Of a DNA stretch of 12,546 bases, positions 1 through 8,615 are shown piece by piece. The notes below the pieces were generated by a model. That model had not been told where the DNA came from. It did not search any database and saw only the letters and a list, made by a program, of their open reading frames with translations. Numbering within the stretch: position 1 is the first letter of the stretch; each line of letters begins with the position of its first letter. This DNA is from an uncultured Acetatifactor sp. (lineage in GTDB: Bacteria > Bacillota > Clostridia > Lachnospirales > Lachnospiraceae): positions 1 through 12,546 of the forward strand of contig CAJUGT010000113.1 in assembly GCA_910586435.1 (NCBI GenBank). Reading direction: 5' to 3'. Position numbers and translations under genes: made by a program.

Positions 1-237
1 GCTCTCACACTCAATATGATACTTTTTTGTTTCTTTGCCGATTATTCTCAAATTAGTGTCGGTTATCCGTTCCTTGTCTGCTCCGTCCTGCTGATCTAGA
101 AAATGCTCATTCGGAAAAAATTGAATCTCTTCATTTCCTGTATAGTTTTCATCAAAAATCTCATTAATTACTGGTATAATCAATTTCCGGCAGTCATTCA
201 GAATTGTCCGGAACGCCCCATCATATATGTTTCCCAT
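1..237 (-). CDS. Partial Rpn/PD-(D/E)XK nuclease-family protein (N-terminus only)
   Basis: The 79 visible codons begin at an ATG and run without a stop to the left edge, so the C-terminal part is missing. The start is preceded by GAGGGTG about 8 nt upstream and by a well-formed promoter. The visible protein starts MGNIYDGAFRTILNDC and contains a FFPNEHFLDQQDG stretch followed by RITDTNLRI and KYHIECES. From memory this matches the N-terminus of an abundant Lachnospiraceae family annotated as Rpn/PD-(D/E)XK nuclease-family transposase (recombination-promoting nuclease). In that fold the acidic residues of the D...ExK core sit around the TDTN and ECES segments, consistent with what is seen here. 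Members are often scattered, multicopy and of uncertain function. The neighbouring protease gives no clue to its role. The family call rests on recognition, not on a search. Confidence 0.6.
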   Translation of the reverse strand, partial: MGNIYDGAFRTILNDCRKLIIPVINEIFDENYTGNEEIQFFPNEHFLDQQDGADKERITDTNLRIIGKETKKYHIECES

Positions 238-267
238 TCTATATCACCCTCTATTCCTGCTGGCTCA

Positions 268-296
268 ATCATAACATTTTTTTGTTACAAATTCAA
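268..296 (-). promoter_or_regulatory. Sigma-A-type promoter for the Rpn-like gene
   Basis: Read on the minus strand, a -35 box TTGAAT (291-296) and a -10 box TATGAT (268-273) are separated by exactly 17 bp that include an A7 run. Transcription would begin near 261, giving a leader of about 24 nt before the ATG at 237. This isolates the Rpn-like gene from the protease upstream of it. Confidence 0.6.
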
Positions 297-484
297 GCGC
301 CCCAACAACCCTTCTCCGTCTACAGTCGCAACAGGTGGAATGACTACTATTTTAATTAATGAACATATCACAATGCGCGCTGCCTATTCTTCCTATCATT
401 CTTCCAATGGGAAAACAAAAAACTTGCTGCTTTCGCCACTCATCCTTCTAAAAATAATCCTCCTGATATTTGAACGTTATACCG

Positions 485-2194
485 TCAAACTCCAATCAAC
501 GCATCAAATGTCCCCACCATATTAAGCCTCCCGTAACCCCACTCCCTGTTTGGATACACAATATCAAAACTCCTGGAAGCGCCTCTGATAAAATAATTCT
601 TGATTTCCTGGCTCGCAACCACTCTGTTATTCCCTTCCACCACCGCCCATTGCATAAACTGAGCCACCGCTCCGGCCGTGATAGCAGCTGACATAGAAGT
701 ACCCGACTGCCTCCCTTGAATTGTATTCACATTCACACCTGGCGCGGCAAAATCCGGTTTCACCATTCCTGTCCTGGTAAATCCCCTGCCGGATTCAATA
801 TAAAAACTATTATTGGCAGCGTCATAGGCCGATACACTGATTACATTTTCCGCCATGGATGGTTCTGTCAAAGTGATGTAAGGTGTTGACTCCAAAAAAT
901 ATACGGGCACATTTAAAAATTGGGTGATGGGAAGCCACATGTGAAAAGTACCATTGATGGTTTCGGCAGGGGTTTCCACACGGAAGGTCCATATGCCGGG
1001 CGTGGGCTCCACAACACGCATTAAAATCAGTTCTTCACCCGATGCCGGTTCCACCAGCATCCCGGCAATGGTAATCCTTGTCTTCTCATACACAAATCCG
1101 TAAGTTATACTGTCCTGTATCCCAAGCCGAAGAGAAGGAATTGTCTCACCGCCGGGAGAACGAATGGAAATCGTAAATAAATTAGGTACATTGCCCCAAA
1201 ATTCCAGGATAAAGCCTTCCGCATTTCCCCCAACCCTAACTTCCACTGGTATGTTATTGGAACTGTCCCGGCTCAGTTCTTCCATCTTTCCCTGGTAATG
1301 ATGAGAAGCATTTCCTTCATTTCCGCCGCAAACTACCACCGCTCTGCTGCGTTTTGCGGCAATCAAATTCAGATAGCGGGGCAATGGCGCTCTGCCAGTA
1401 TGATCGCCATAATTTGTCCCCAATCCCAGACAGATCACCACCGGTCGCCGGAACTCCTCGGCAAAGCCATCCGCATATTTTACCGCCAGCATAATATCCC
1501 CTTCTTCATAAGCCGGAATTCCCGCCGGAACCAGGTAAAAATCTCTTAAATAAGGTTTGCATTCTTTTAATTTCACTATCACAATATCAGCGTTTGGAGC
1601 AGCGCCAATATAAGTAGTCGTGCCGCTTAACTGGCTGCCTGCCGCCACTCCTGCCATGATACTTCCATGTCCAATCTCATCCCGGCTTGGCACTATCGCA
1701 TAAGGATCTTCCGCCTGCAATGCCTGATTTATCTCTTCCCGGGTATATTCCGTTCCAAAATAAAATCCCTGCGGCGCCGGCCCTTCCTGTATGGTCTGAT
1801 CCCAAATGGCAAGTATTCTGCTGTTCCCCTCACTATCCCGAAAAACCGGGCTGGTATAGTCAATCCCCGTATCTATCACACAAATAATCACTCCCTGCCC
1901 TGTCAGGCTTAAAGGTTCCCTTTGAATTTGAGTGATACCACTGACTATCAAACTGTTCGGATCATAACCTGTCATCCCCTGTTCCTGCATCAGACCATAA
2001 ATTTTAGGTATACTTTTATAATCATAAAAATATTGACTTGTATTCCTTATATCATTTTCACTCATATATACAAGATAAAAATTCTCTATCTGATAAAAAC
2101 AGGCATCCAGCCCCAGATTCTCCAGTACGTATACCGGAAAGTCCGTAATAATATCATAATAACTATTGGAAAGTGCCATGTCCTTGCAGTCCAT
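485..2194 (-). CDS. Subtilisin-family (S8) serine protease, CspA/B/C-like
   Basis: This 569-residue protein is a subtilase with a complete catalytic triad: Asp108 in VIDTG, His176 in GHGSIMAG and Ser500 in SGTSMSA. Asn292 in GGNEGN is the oxyanion-hole residue. About 95 residues precede the catalytic domain and probably act as a short pro-region. A long insertion (roughly 300-440) separates the Asn and Ser blocks, as in the clostridial Csp-like S8 group. No hydrophobic signal peptide or transmembrane segment is visible, so the sequence does not show how, or whether, it is exported. The ATG start is supported by GAGGGG 5 nt upstream; a second ATG lies five codons in. Csp relatives cleave a spore cortex hydrolase during germination in clostridia, but many Lachnospiraceae homologues have unknown targets, so the substrate here is not assigned. 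No convincing terminator follows the stop. Confidence 0.88.
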   Translation of the reverse strand: MDCKDMALSNSYYDIITDFPVYVLENLGLDACFYQIENFYLVYMSENDIRNTSQYFYDYKSIPKIYGLMQEQGMTGYDPNSLIVSGITQIQREPLSLTGQGVIICVIDTGIDYTSPVFRDSEGNSRILAIWDQTIQEGPAPQGFYFGTEYTREEINQALQAEDPYAIVPSRDEIGHGSIMAGVAAGSQLSGTTTYIGAAPNADIVIVKLKECKPYLRDFYLVPAGIPAYEEGDIMLAVKYADGFAEEFRRPVVICLGLGTNYGDHTGRAPLPRYLNLIAAKRSRAVVVCGGNEGNASHHYQGKMEELSRDSSNNIPVEVRVGGNAEGFILEFWGNVPNLFTISIRSPGGETIPSLRLGIQDSITYGFVYEKTRITIAGMLVEPASGEELILMRVVEPTPGIWTFRVETPAETINGTFHMWLPITQFLNVPVYFLESTPYITLTEPSMAENVISVSAYDAANNSFYIESGRGFTRTGMVKPDFAAPGVNVNTIQGRQSGTSMSAAITAGAVAQFMQWAVVEGNNRVVASQEIKNYFIRGASRSFDIVYPNREWGYGRLNMVGTFDALIGV

Positions 2195-2489
2195 ATTTGC
2201 CCCTCTTTTCCCTATGACATCTTCCTGCCTTTTCTTTCTCTGTCCACATCAAATTCTATGACTTTTTATGCTTCCTTACATATGAATATGTTTACTCATT
2301 TACGGCACAAAAATAGACATGAACAGCATACACTCAGATTTTCATCATCTCTTACATACTATCATATCCATTTATGCTTGACTCTGTTCTTTTTTCCCAA
2401 AATAATTTATCAGCCCTTCTCAAACCTAAAAAGGTTGTAACCTCCGTATGCGCAAACCACAGACAATTCCAGATTAGGGAGCAAAATTA
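2195..2489. other. Intergenic region between protease and response regulator
   Basis: This AT-rich 295-bp gap has no supported gene. On the minus strand a lone TATGAT (2361-2366) could be a -10 box for the protease but has no matching -35 at 17 bp. A short inverted repeat AGGT-TACA-ACCT followed by five T residues (minus strand, around 2430-2445) could weakly terminate the kinase/regulator operon. Neither is strong enough to call separately. Confidence 0.4.
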
Positions 2490-3260
2490 TCACCCCAATA
2501 TCCTGTCAATTTCTTCAATCAATCTGTCTTTCACCGGCGGCTTCAGGAAATATCCGGCGGGCTTTAATTTCAATACCGCTTCAATGTTTGCCCTGTCATT
2601 TACCGCTGTCAGAAAAACCACCGGAATATTTTTCAAATCTTCCTCGGCACGTATCATCTCAAGCGTCATTTTCCCATCGCATACAGGCATCTCATAATCC
2701 AGTAAAATCAAATCCGGTCTCTTCTTTCCGATGGACGTCATGGCCTGAGCGCCTGATATCGCCATGGCCACCTCATACTTTTCTTCCAGCATTGCTTTTA
2801 TGGTGCGAAGGGCCGTCCCATTATCGTCCACCACTAAAATCCGCTTCTTCCCGGCACACTGCTTTGCCGCTTCTTCCGCTTCCTTTTCCACGATTCCCTC
2901 TTCCAGGCCAAGTCTCCTGCACACCGCCTCCATAATTCTGCTGTTTTCCACCGGCCGAATCAGATTCTCAAACTGAGTCTCTTCATAATATTTGAAAAAC
3001 CTGCCGCTCTCCTCTTTTGTGCCTATGGTTAGAACCGGAATATGCGCATACCTGTCACTGAGCAGGAAAAATATAGAGGTATCAATATCATATGACCCTA
3101 TCAAGCTGATGACCACAAGATCCGGCTTTACAATTTTCAGCATTCCTTCCAAGACTTCCGCGTTTTCCGAGCATAGTTGTACATGAAAATACTTGGCCAA
3201 AAACTGATTTGTCTCATTCACCACTGTATTAAATTTGCCGATTAATAAAATTTTCTTCAT
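2490..3260 (-). CDS. Response regulator with two receiver domains, no output domain
   Basis: Starting at the ATG with the best ribosome binding site, the protein has 256 residues. The C-terminal receiver (about 138-256) is intact: acidic pair Asp145-Asp146 in VVDDN, phosphoacceptor Asp188 in LLDYEMP, Thr218 in FLTA and Lys240 in FLKPP. The N-terminal segment (about 3-115) also has receiver-like alternation and a receiver-like end (NLIRPVE), but where the phosphoacceptor is expected it reads VVISLIGS, so it is probably a degenerate receiver. A charged linker (about 120-136) joins them. No DNA-binding, GGDEF, HD-GYP or other output domain exists, so it probably signals by protein contact or acts as a phosphate relay or sink. 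It lies 29 bp downstream of the hybrid kinase and is very likely co-transcribed with it and phosphorylated by its HPt domain. The N-terminal receiver assignment is inference from shape. Confidence 0.85.
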   Translation of the reverse strand: MKKILLIGKFNTVVNETNQFLAKYFHVQLCSENAEVLEGMLKIVKPDLVVISLIGSYDIDTSIFFLLSDRYAHIPVLTIGTKEESGRFFKYYEETQFENLIRPVENSRIMEAVCRRLGLEEGIVEKEAEEAAKQCAGKKRILVVDDNGTALRTIKAMLEEKYEVAMAISGAQAMTSIGKKRPDLILLDYEMPVCDGKMTLEMIRAEEDLKNIPVVFLTAVNDRANIEAVLKLKPAGYFLKPPVKDRLIEEIDRILG

Positions 3261-3265
3261 TTCTT

Positions 3266-3270
3266 CCTCC
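3266..3270 (-). promoter_or_regulatory. Ribosome binding site that fixes the regulator start
   Basis: GGAGG on the minus strand lies 5 nt before the ATG at 3258-3260. The alternative upstream TTG (3270-3272) would overlap this site and has none of its own, so the ATG is preferred. Confidence 0.75.
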
Positions 3271-3289
3271 AATCATCAGTTCATCCATT

Positions 3290-6200
3290 CTATTCCGTCA
3301 CAAATCCTGTCAATAAAACAACAAGGTGTTCCACTTCTTCCAAATCCAGATTTGTCACCGCCTCCGCAAGCTTCTGTATCCCCTGTTCCATCGCTTCCGG
3401 ATACTGATATTTACGAAGCTGCAACATCAACTGATCTGCCTGTTCAAAATCCATTTCCCCCATACTGATTCGCACCATTTCCAAAAGCGCTTTTAACACA
3501 GAAGCTTCCGGCATTTCTGTCCGTTCCGCACATCCAATCCCCAAAACGCCCCGCAGCTTTACACGATAACTGCGCCATTCTTTCAAAAATATTGTGGTCA
3601 TAGACTTCAATATCTCTATTTTACCATCTTTTGCCCCAGATTCCAATACTCTCGCAATACCTGCCAGGGGCACTATGCCAACTGTTGCCGCAAGACCCTT
3701 CATTGCGTGTACCTGTATCCGATATTGCTTCAAAGATTCAGCACATTCCCCCTCCTGCCGCACAGTATATCCGTATGTCCCCTGCAAATGCCCTGTATCC
3801 ACAATTTGCCCCGAAACTTCTTCCAATTGCGCTGTTCCTGTAATTTGTGTATATAATTTCTCCAGGAAATCCGCTGCCGAATCAATCTGGTCATAAAACT
3901 CCCTCACCGTATATTGAAGCAATTCCATATCTGGCAGATGAAGCGCTGCATAATTCCAGTCCACCCCTTCCACCATAGGCAAATCTTCCAAACAGATTTC
4001 GCTCTTGTTCGTCTGTTCCGGCAAACTTACGAAAACCCCCTTCTCAGGTGTCTGAAGCAATTCTTCCGGCAACAGACTTATGAGCATATTTTCAAGTTTT
4101 TCAGGCATTATAGGTTTCGACAGGAAATCGTCAAACCCTTCCGAGAGATATTTTTCTTTTGCCCCCGATACCGCATTTGCTGTCAGCACAACTACAGGAG
4201 TATCCTGACAAGGGCATTCCCCCATGGTTCTTATGTAATGAAGCGTCTCTACACCGTCCATTTCCGGCATCATATGATCCAGAAATATTACATCATAATG
4301 TTTTTGTTGTACCAGCCGCAGACACTCCGCCCCTCCGTGGGCTTCCGTCACTTGAATCCGCGTTTCCTTCAAAAGATTCCGAAATACTTTTCTATTTACG
4401 GCATTGTCATCCACCACCAATATATTGGCTTCCGGCGCATGGAAGCCGGCTTGATATACCTTGTGCTCCATAATTCCACGCACTTTGGAAGCGAAATCCC
4501 CCACAGGTGTAAAATCAATAATTTTCTGTTCCAGGGTAAAAGAAAATTTTGACCCCTTCCCATACTCGCTCTCCACCTCCAGTCTGCTGCCTAACAGCTC
4601 CAAAAGCTGAAGCGTAATACTCATGCCCAGCCCGCAGCCCTCAATGTTTCTATTTCTATCCTTCTCAAACCGCTCAAATTCCGCAGACAACTTGGGTAAA
4701 TCCTCTTCTTTGATTCCTATGCCCGTATCTTCCACCTCGAATCCCAGCACTTCCATCTCTTTGTTGGTATGTCCCTGCACCCGCAGCCACACGGTTCCTG
4801 ACGGAGTATATTTCACCGCATTGGTAAGAATGTTGGTTAATACCTGACGGATACGCACATCATCCCCATACAGTCTGGAAGGAATTTCACGGTCAACTTC
4901 CACCTCCAAACGAAGATTTTTATCAGCCGCTCTTTGTGATATCATACTCACCAAATCATGTATGAGACTGCTGATGTCATACTCCATTGGCACAATCTCC
5001 ATTTTACCGGACTCAATCTTGGAGAAATCCAAAATATCATTAATCAAAGCCAACAATGATTGGCCCGCCGTATAAATATCCATAGCATATTCCCTGATAT
5101 TCTGTTCTTTCGCTTCCCGCAGAATCATCTCATCCATCCCCAGCACCGCATTGATGGGCGTGCGGATTTCATGGGACATATGTGCCAGGAATTTACCTTT
5201 CGCCTCATTTGCGGCAAGCGCCTCCTGCCTTGCCTCCTCCGCTTCCTGTTTTGCCTGTGCCAACAGAATGTTTTGTCGTTCCGCCGCACGGATTCGTTCC
5301 TCCGCGTTTGCCCGATATTCCTTTGAAAGCCGTATAATATGCATAATCGTCATCATCATGGCAAACGCCGTCATACTATACTGTTCGACCGCATTACCAT
5401 AAGCACCCTGATAAAGTAAATCCATAATCACATTTATCAGTTCTCCCGTCAGCAGTACGGCCATGGACAACACAGAAAAGAGTGTCTGACAACGCCGACT
5501 TCTGCCATCAAACTGCGCCATACTCAAAATGGCTGTCATACATACCACGCCCAGCACGAATTTTGATAACACAATCATTTCATCCAGGTTCTTCTGTCCT
5601 GTCACCTGCAACAGGAGCTGTCCCCCCGCATTCATCAGCACTGCGCACAAAAGGATACTAAAACGGCGGGGAAAAATAACCCTCATATTCCGTTCAAAAT
5701 ATAAATTTAATAGAAGAGGGAGCAATAACAGCAAATACCCCTGGGCCACATATACATTTTGTACATTCAAAAATAAGTTCAAGGTATCTGTACCAATAAA
5801 ACAATTGACTCCCGCCGTCAGCCCAAAGAGTCCCAAAAACAGTTCCCCTCTGCTGGATTGACCGGTATACCATCTGATAAGCGCAATGACAAACAATATA
5901 ATTGACGAAATCAAAATCAACAGGCAACAGGCAATATCCGCAATATTACTTCCCACCAATCCAATTAACACCACATCTCGAGTTTCAATGAATACATCCC
6001 CCAGCGCCATCTCCTTATACTGGTCGAGAATTGTCAACACAATGCATATTCTGCCTTCTTGAAATGTATTTGGAAGATCCACAATATGCTTTGCTGTCAT
6101 ATGGTCTCCCTGTTCCTGAAGATAAATCTCTTCCCCATCCAGGAAAACTCCTACTCTTGCATTTACAGAGGAAAAGTTCATGGTCAGCCCCGCATAGTCC

Positions 6201-6439
6201 ATTGGAATTGTGTTTCTGAAGACAATTGTACCAGCCCCAACCTTCCCCGCATATGGTAAATTTACTTCCAACTGGCCCTCACTGTCCAAAACTCCCATTT
6301 GCCAACCTTCATTAAAATAATATTCTATCTGATTTGGCATTATGGACGCATCTTCTTTTTGATGCCATGCCACCGCAAGAATCATCGCTATACCAATCCA
6401 GAAAATGATAACCCACGAAAAACTTTTAACAAATTTCAT
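3290..6439 (-). CDS. Membrane hybrid sensor histidine kinase (7TM sensor, HisKA, HATPase, REC, HPt)
   Basis: This 1049-residue protein holds a whole phosphorelay in one chain. A first membrane helix (about 8-25) precedes an extracytoplasmic domain (about 27-155). About six or seven hydrophobic helices follow between 156 and 370, resembling 7TMR-DISM sensors. A charged coiled-coil (372-414) leads to the H-box with His423 in AHMSHEIRTP. The ATPase domain shows the N-box (Asn540 in LTNAVKYT), G1 (DTGIGI, 571-576) and G2 (GCGLGM, 601-606). The receiver has Asp677-Asp678, phosphoacceptor Asp721 in FLDHMMPEMDG, Thr753 and Lys775. The HPt domain has His911 in VHAMKGLAATVG. A helical tail (about 975-1049) of unknown role follows. 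All catalytic residues are present, so phosphate should pass His423 to Asp721 to His911 and then probably to the downstream regulator. The ligand is unknown. The ATG has a GGAG about 10 nt upstream. Confidence 0.93.
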   Translation of the reverse strand: MKFVKSFSWVIIFWIGIAMILAVAWHQKEDASIMPNQIEYYFNEGWQMGVLDSEGQLEVNLPYAGKVGAGTIVFRNTIPMDYAGLTMNFSSVNARVGVFLDGEEIYLQEQGDHMTAKHIVDLPNTFQEGRICIVLTILDQYKEMALGDVFIETRDVVLIGLVGSNIADIACCLLILISSIILFVIALIRWYTGQSSRGELFLGLFGLTAGVNCFIGTDTLNLFLNVQNVYVAQGYLLLLLPLLLNLYFERNMRVIFPRRFSILLCAVLMNAGGQLLLQVTGQKNLDEMIVLSKFVLGVVCMTAILSMAQFDGRSRRCQTLFSVLSMAVLLTGELINVIMDLLYQGAYGNAVEQYSMTAFAMMMTIMHIIRLSKEYRANAEERIRAAERQNILLAQAKQEAEEARQEALAANEAKGKFLAHMSHEIRTPINAVLGMDEMILREAKEQNIREYAMDIYTAGQSLLALINDILDFSKIESGKMEIVPMEYDISSLIHDLVSMISQRAADKNLRLEVEVDREIPSRLYGDDVRIRQVLTNILTNAVKYTPSGTVWLRVQGHTNKEMEVLGFEVEDTGIGIKEEDLPKLSAEFERFEKDRNRNIEGCGLGMSITLQLLELLGSRLEVESEYGKGSKFSFTLEQKIIDFTPVGDFASKVRGIMEHKVYQAGFHAPEANILVVDDNAVNRKVFRNLLKETRIQVTEAHGGAECLRLVQQKHYDVIFLDHMMPEMDGVETLHYIRTMGECPCQDTPVVVLTANAVSGAKEKYLSEGFDDFLSKPIMPEKLENMLISLLPEELLQTPEKGVFVSLPEQTNKSEICLEDLPMVEGVDWNYAALHLPDMELLQYTVREFYDQIDSAADFLEKLYTQITGTAQLEEVSGQIVDTGHLQGTYGYTVRQEGECAESLKQYRIQVHAMKGLAATVGIVPLAGIARVLESGAKDGKIEILKSMTTIFLKEWRSYRVKLRGVLGIGCAERTEMPEASVLKALLEMVRISMGEMDFEQADQLMLQLRKYQYPEAMEQGIQKLAEAVTNLDLEEVEHLVVLLTGFVTE

Positions 6440-6516
6440 TTTATCTTATCTCCACTTATTTTCACAGAAAGACCTCTATGCTTCATTTCCAGAATACCAC
6501 AATTACGCCTCTTTTT

Positions 6517-6545
6517 CTATCAGATTCTTCCGCATTTTCTGTCAA
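6517..6545 (-). promoter_or_regulatory. Possible promoter of the kinase/regulator operon
   Basis: A perfect -35 TTGACA (6540-6545, minus strand) is followed after 17 bp by TGATAG (6517-6522), a poor -10. It lies between the exporter terminator and the kinase ATG, which is where a promoter is needed. The weak -10 suggests that it may require an activator, or that the true promoter is elsewhere in this gap. Confidence 0.35.
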
Positions 6546-6659
6546 CAATGGAGAACCTCATCCTGCTTTCTATCCCACGGAGGTATGTTGCATGGCAGAT
6601 GCTGACTACAATTATCAGCCACCAATACCATTGGGTTCCTGAAATTGGTGTGAAATATG

Positions 6660-6696
6660 AAAAACGGCATTCCTTTTACTTCTAAAGGAATAGCCG
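6660..6696 (-). terminator. Rho-independent terminator of the exporter operon
   Basis: On the minus strand, GGC and ATTCCTTT pair with AAAGGAAT and GCC around a 7-nt loop (one bulged base), a stem of about 12 bp, followed directly by TTTTT. There is no T-run on the opposite side, so it acts on minus-strand transcripts. It lies about 170 nt after the last exporter gene and ends that transcript before the kinase operon. Confidence 0.85.
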
Positions 6697-6869
6697 CCTA
6701 TATAGAAAATCTTATTTTACGATAGGAATAGAAAAGTAAAATCGGACACCATCTGATAATTTTTCTGCTCCACACTCTAAAATTTTGCATGTTTAAATTT
6801 TGCGCCACAATGCAGACAATACTCTGCGCCGGTATTTTTGAAGTTGCCAATACCCAAATACCTTATATT

Positions 6870-8600
6870 TCAATATGCTCCTCCTTCTGATATTGCTTCC
6901 TGAATCGCCATCATGGATTGATAGGATGCGCAGCTGCTCATAAGGACTTCATGTGTATCAAAACCTGTTACCATTCCTTCTTCTAAGAATATAATCTTAT
7001 CCGCAATACCAACACTGCTAAGTCGATGAGACACCAGAATAATGATTTTATCATGAAACATGTTCTTAATTTCACAATACAGGTCTCGTTCTGCCAAGGG
7101 GTCCATACTGGCAGTTGGCTCATCCAAAATGACAATATCACACTGGTTATATATTAAACGCGCAAAACTTATCCGCTGCCATTGACCGCCTGATACTTCT
7201 CTTCCCTCATCATACGCCATACCCAACAAAGTATTTTCCTTCAGTGGCAGCGACTCAATCAGGTTGGTTATGCCAGCCTTTTGCATCGCTTCTTTCAACC
7301 TGTCCTCATCATACGCCGCTCCAAAAATAATGTTTTCCTTTACTGTCATTGAAAAATGTGGATCATTTTGGGCCATATATCCAACCTTGATACCATTCAA
7401 CTGGTTTATATCATGGCACCCATTTATGAGAATTGCCCCTTCATCAACTTTAAACTGTGACAGCAAAAGCTTTATTAAAGTGGATTTGCCTGCGCCATTG
7501 GCCCCCAACATCAAATAGCAGTTTCCTTTATAAAGGTCTAAACTTACTTCTTTCAGAACAGACTTATCTTTTGCAGCCGGATACGAAAATGAAAGTTTTT
7601 TTATAGCAATTGCGTCAACTGATTGAACGCTTCCTTTTTTTGTCTCTTCTTCAACGTCCAAAAAGGAATCCATATCTTTTACGCCTTTATAATCATGGTA
7701 TAACCTGATTGTCGCGTCACGGAATTCTTCTATCGCCCCAATGGCCGTATCCCAAAGGCCAATTAAGAGCACACAATTGCTAATAGAAATTGCCCCATCT
7801 ATGGCTTGGTAACATATATATACCCAAAACAGCAATTTCGAGAACATAGACACCACATCAATACTTGCGGTAATGAGAGAAGAACGAATGTGGATTTTAT
7901 GTGTTTCTTTAAAGATTTTCTTTGAAACTGTATCATACCTGTCCAACAACCATCCCTCAACACCATAGCATCTGATCTCTTTCAACCATGAAAAATTATA
8001 AAATAAAGATTTGTAATAATTGCGCTTGCGTTCGGATTCCAATTGTTTTACCGATTCCAGATATTCCATGTCCGCGCACCTGGCTGAAAGAAAAATATTC
8101 AGGCCTAAAATGAACGCTAACAGGCAGCAGGCCCATTTGGCAGAACGAACCACCGGCACAATTGACAGCAGCAATGTAGGAACAAGCATCAACAACACTA
8201 CTGCATTTTTAAAAAGACTATATCTCTTCCCTATTCCTCGATTTGCTTGACTAAACGCATTTATCCCAGCCGGTGTTTCAAAATACTGTGCCGATAACGC
8301 ACATCTTTTTTTACATAGTTCCAATTTATCATACGTATCACTACGTGTTACCGACTCCTGGCGAACATTCTGATCATATGAGTTTAGCAGTATGCTGATA
8401 ATCCATATAATGATTTGAACTAAGATGATTCCACCAGTTAAACTCATATTACAAGAAATAAGTGAACTGGTTAGATATTTATTCATGTAATTGCCTATGA
8501 GAGGAAAAACATGCCATAACAACAGGATAAACACATTGATAAGCACTCGAGTCCATCCTATGTATTTCAAAGTATTAAAAAGACGATACACTCTGTTCAT
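6870..8600 (-). CDS. ABC exporter half-transporter (membrane domain + ATPase), second subunit
   Basis: This 576-residue protein has an N-terminal membrane domain with about five or six helices (roughly 18-35, 54-72, 130-150, 156-173, 245-265, 270-290) and a C-terminal ATPase. ATPase motifs are all present: Walker A GANGAGKST (366-374), Q-loop Gln411 in YMAQND, signature VSGGQWQR (469-476), Walker B VILDEP with catalytic Glu494, and H-loop His525 in LVSHR. No N-terminal C39 peptidase domain is fused, so it would not cleave a double-glycine leader itself. The GQWQ form after the signature is common in NisT/LanT-like peptide exporters, which suggests a peptide or similar amphipathic substrate, but this is inference. 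It follows its partner by 15 bp and probably forms a heterodimer with it. The start has an AAGGGA-type site about 9 nt upstream. The frame remains open beyond its TGA for 30 codons. Confidence 0.9.
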   Translation of the reverse strand: MNRVYRLFNTLKYIGWTRVLINVFILLLWHVFPLIGNYMNKYLTSSLISCNMSLTGGIILVQIIIWIISILLNSYDQNVRQESVTRSDTYDKLELCKKRCALSAQYFETPAGINAFSQANRGIGKRYSLFKNAVVLLMLVPTLLLSIVPVVRSAKWACCLLAFILGLNIFLSARCADMEYLESVKQLESERKRNYYKSLFYNFSWLKEIRCYGVEGWLLDRYDTVSKKIFKETHKIHIRSSLITASIDVVSMFSKLLFWVYICYQAIDGAISISNCVLLIGLWDTAIGAIEEFRDATIRLYHDYKGVKDMDSFLDVEEETKKGSVQSVDAIAIKKLSFSYPAAKDKSVLKEVSLDLYKGNCYLMLGANGAGKSTLIKLLLSQFKVDEGAILINGCHDINQLNGIKVGYMAQNDPHFSMTVKENIIFGAAYDEDRLKEAMQKAGITNLIESLPLKENTLLGMAYDEGREVSGGQWQRISFARLIYNQCDIVILDEPTASMDPLAERDLYCEIKNMFHDKIIILVSHRLSSVGIADKIIFLEEGMVTGFDTHEVLMSSCASYQSMMAIQEAISEGGAY

Positions 8601-8615
8601 TTGTCATTTCCCTTT

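Larger units (their letters stand above)
6440..6869. other. Intergenic region between exporter operon end and kinase start
   Basis: This 430-bp gap holds the exporter terminator (6660-6696) and a possible kinase promoter (6517-6545). At 6777-6869 (minus strand) the reading frame of the exporter gene stays open for 30 codons after its TGA and contains YCLHCGAKF, a zinc-ribbon-like pattern. It has no good start of its own and its end is built from a short direct repeat (AAATTTTGC at 6780-6788 and 6795-6803). A further inverted repeat ATTTTAC/GTAAAAT with a 15-nt loop lies around 6715-6745. No other gene is supported. Confidence 0.5.

Noticed and set aside
420..470. Minus-strand AGGAGG followed by a 15-codon frame beginning MSGESSKFF, downstream of the protease
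   Set aside because: The ribosome-like AGGAGG is about 15 nt from the ATG, too far, and the short peptide has no support from context.
103..525. Plus-strand open frame of 140 codons across the left region
   Set aside because: It overlaps the Rpn-like gene and its promoter antisense, has no ribosome binding site, and its composition is low-complexity and unlike a real protein.
1922..2440. Plus-strand open frame of 172 codons
   Set aside because: It runs antisense to the protease N-terminus and through the intergenic gap. The translation is rich in Ile, His, Tyr and Phe, as expected from the complement of AT-rich DNA, and has no ribosome site.
3914..4552. Plus-strand open frame of 212 codons inside the kinase gene
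   Set aside because: It is antisense to the well-supported receiver and HPt regions of the kinase. It has no ribosome site and no recognisable domain.
5694..5927. 77-codon minus-strand frame within the kinase
   Set aside because: It is a shifted frame of the membrane-helix region of the kinase and has no start signals of its own.
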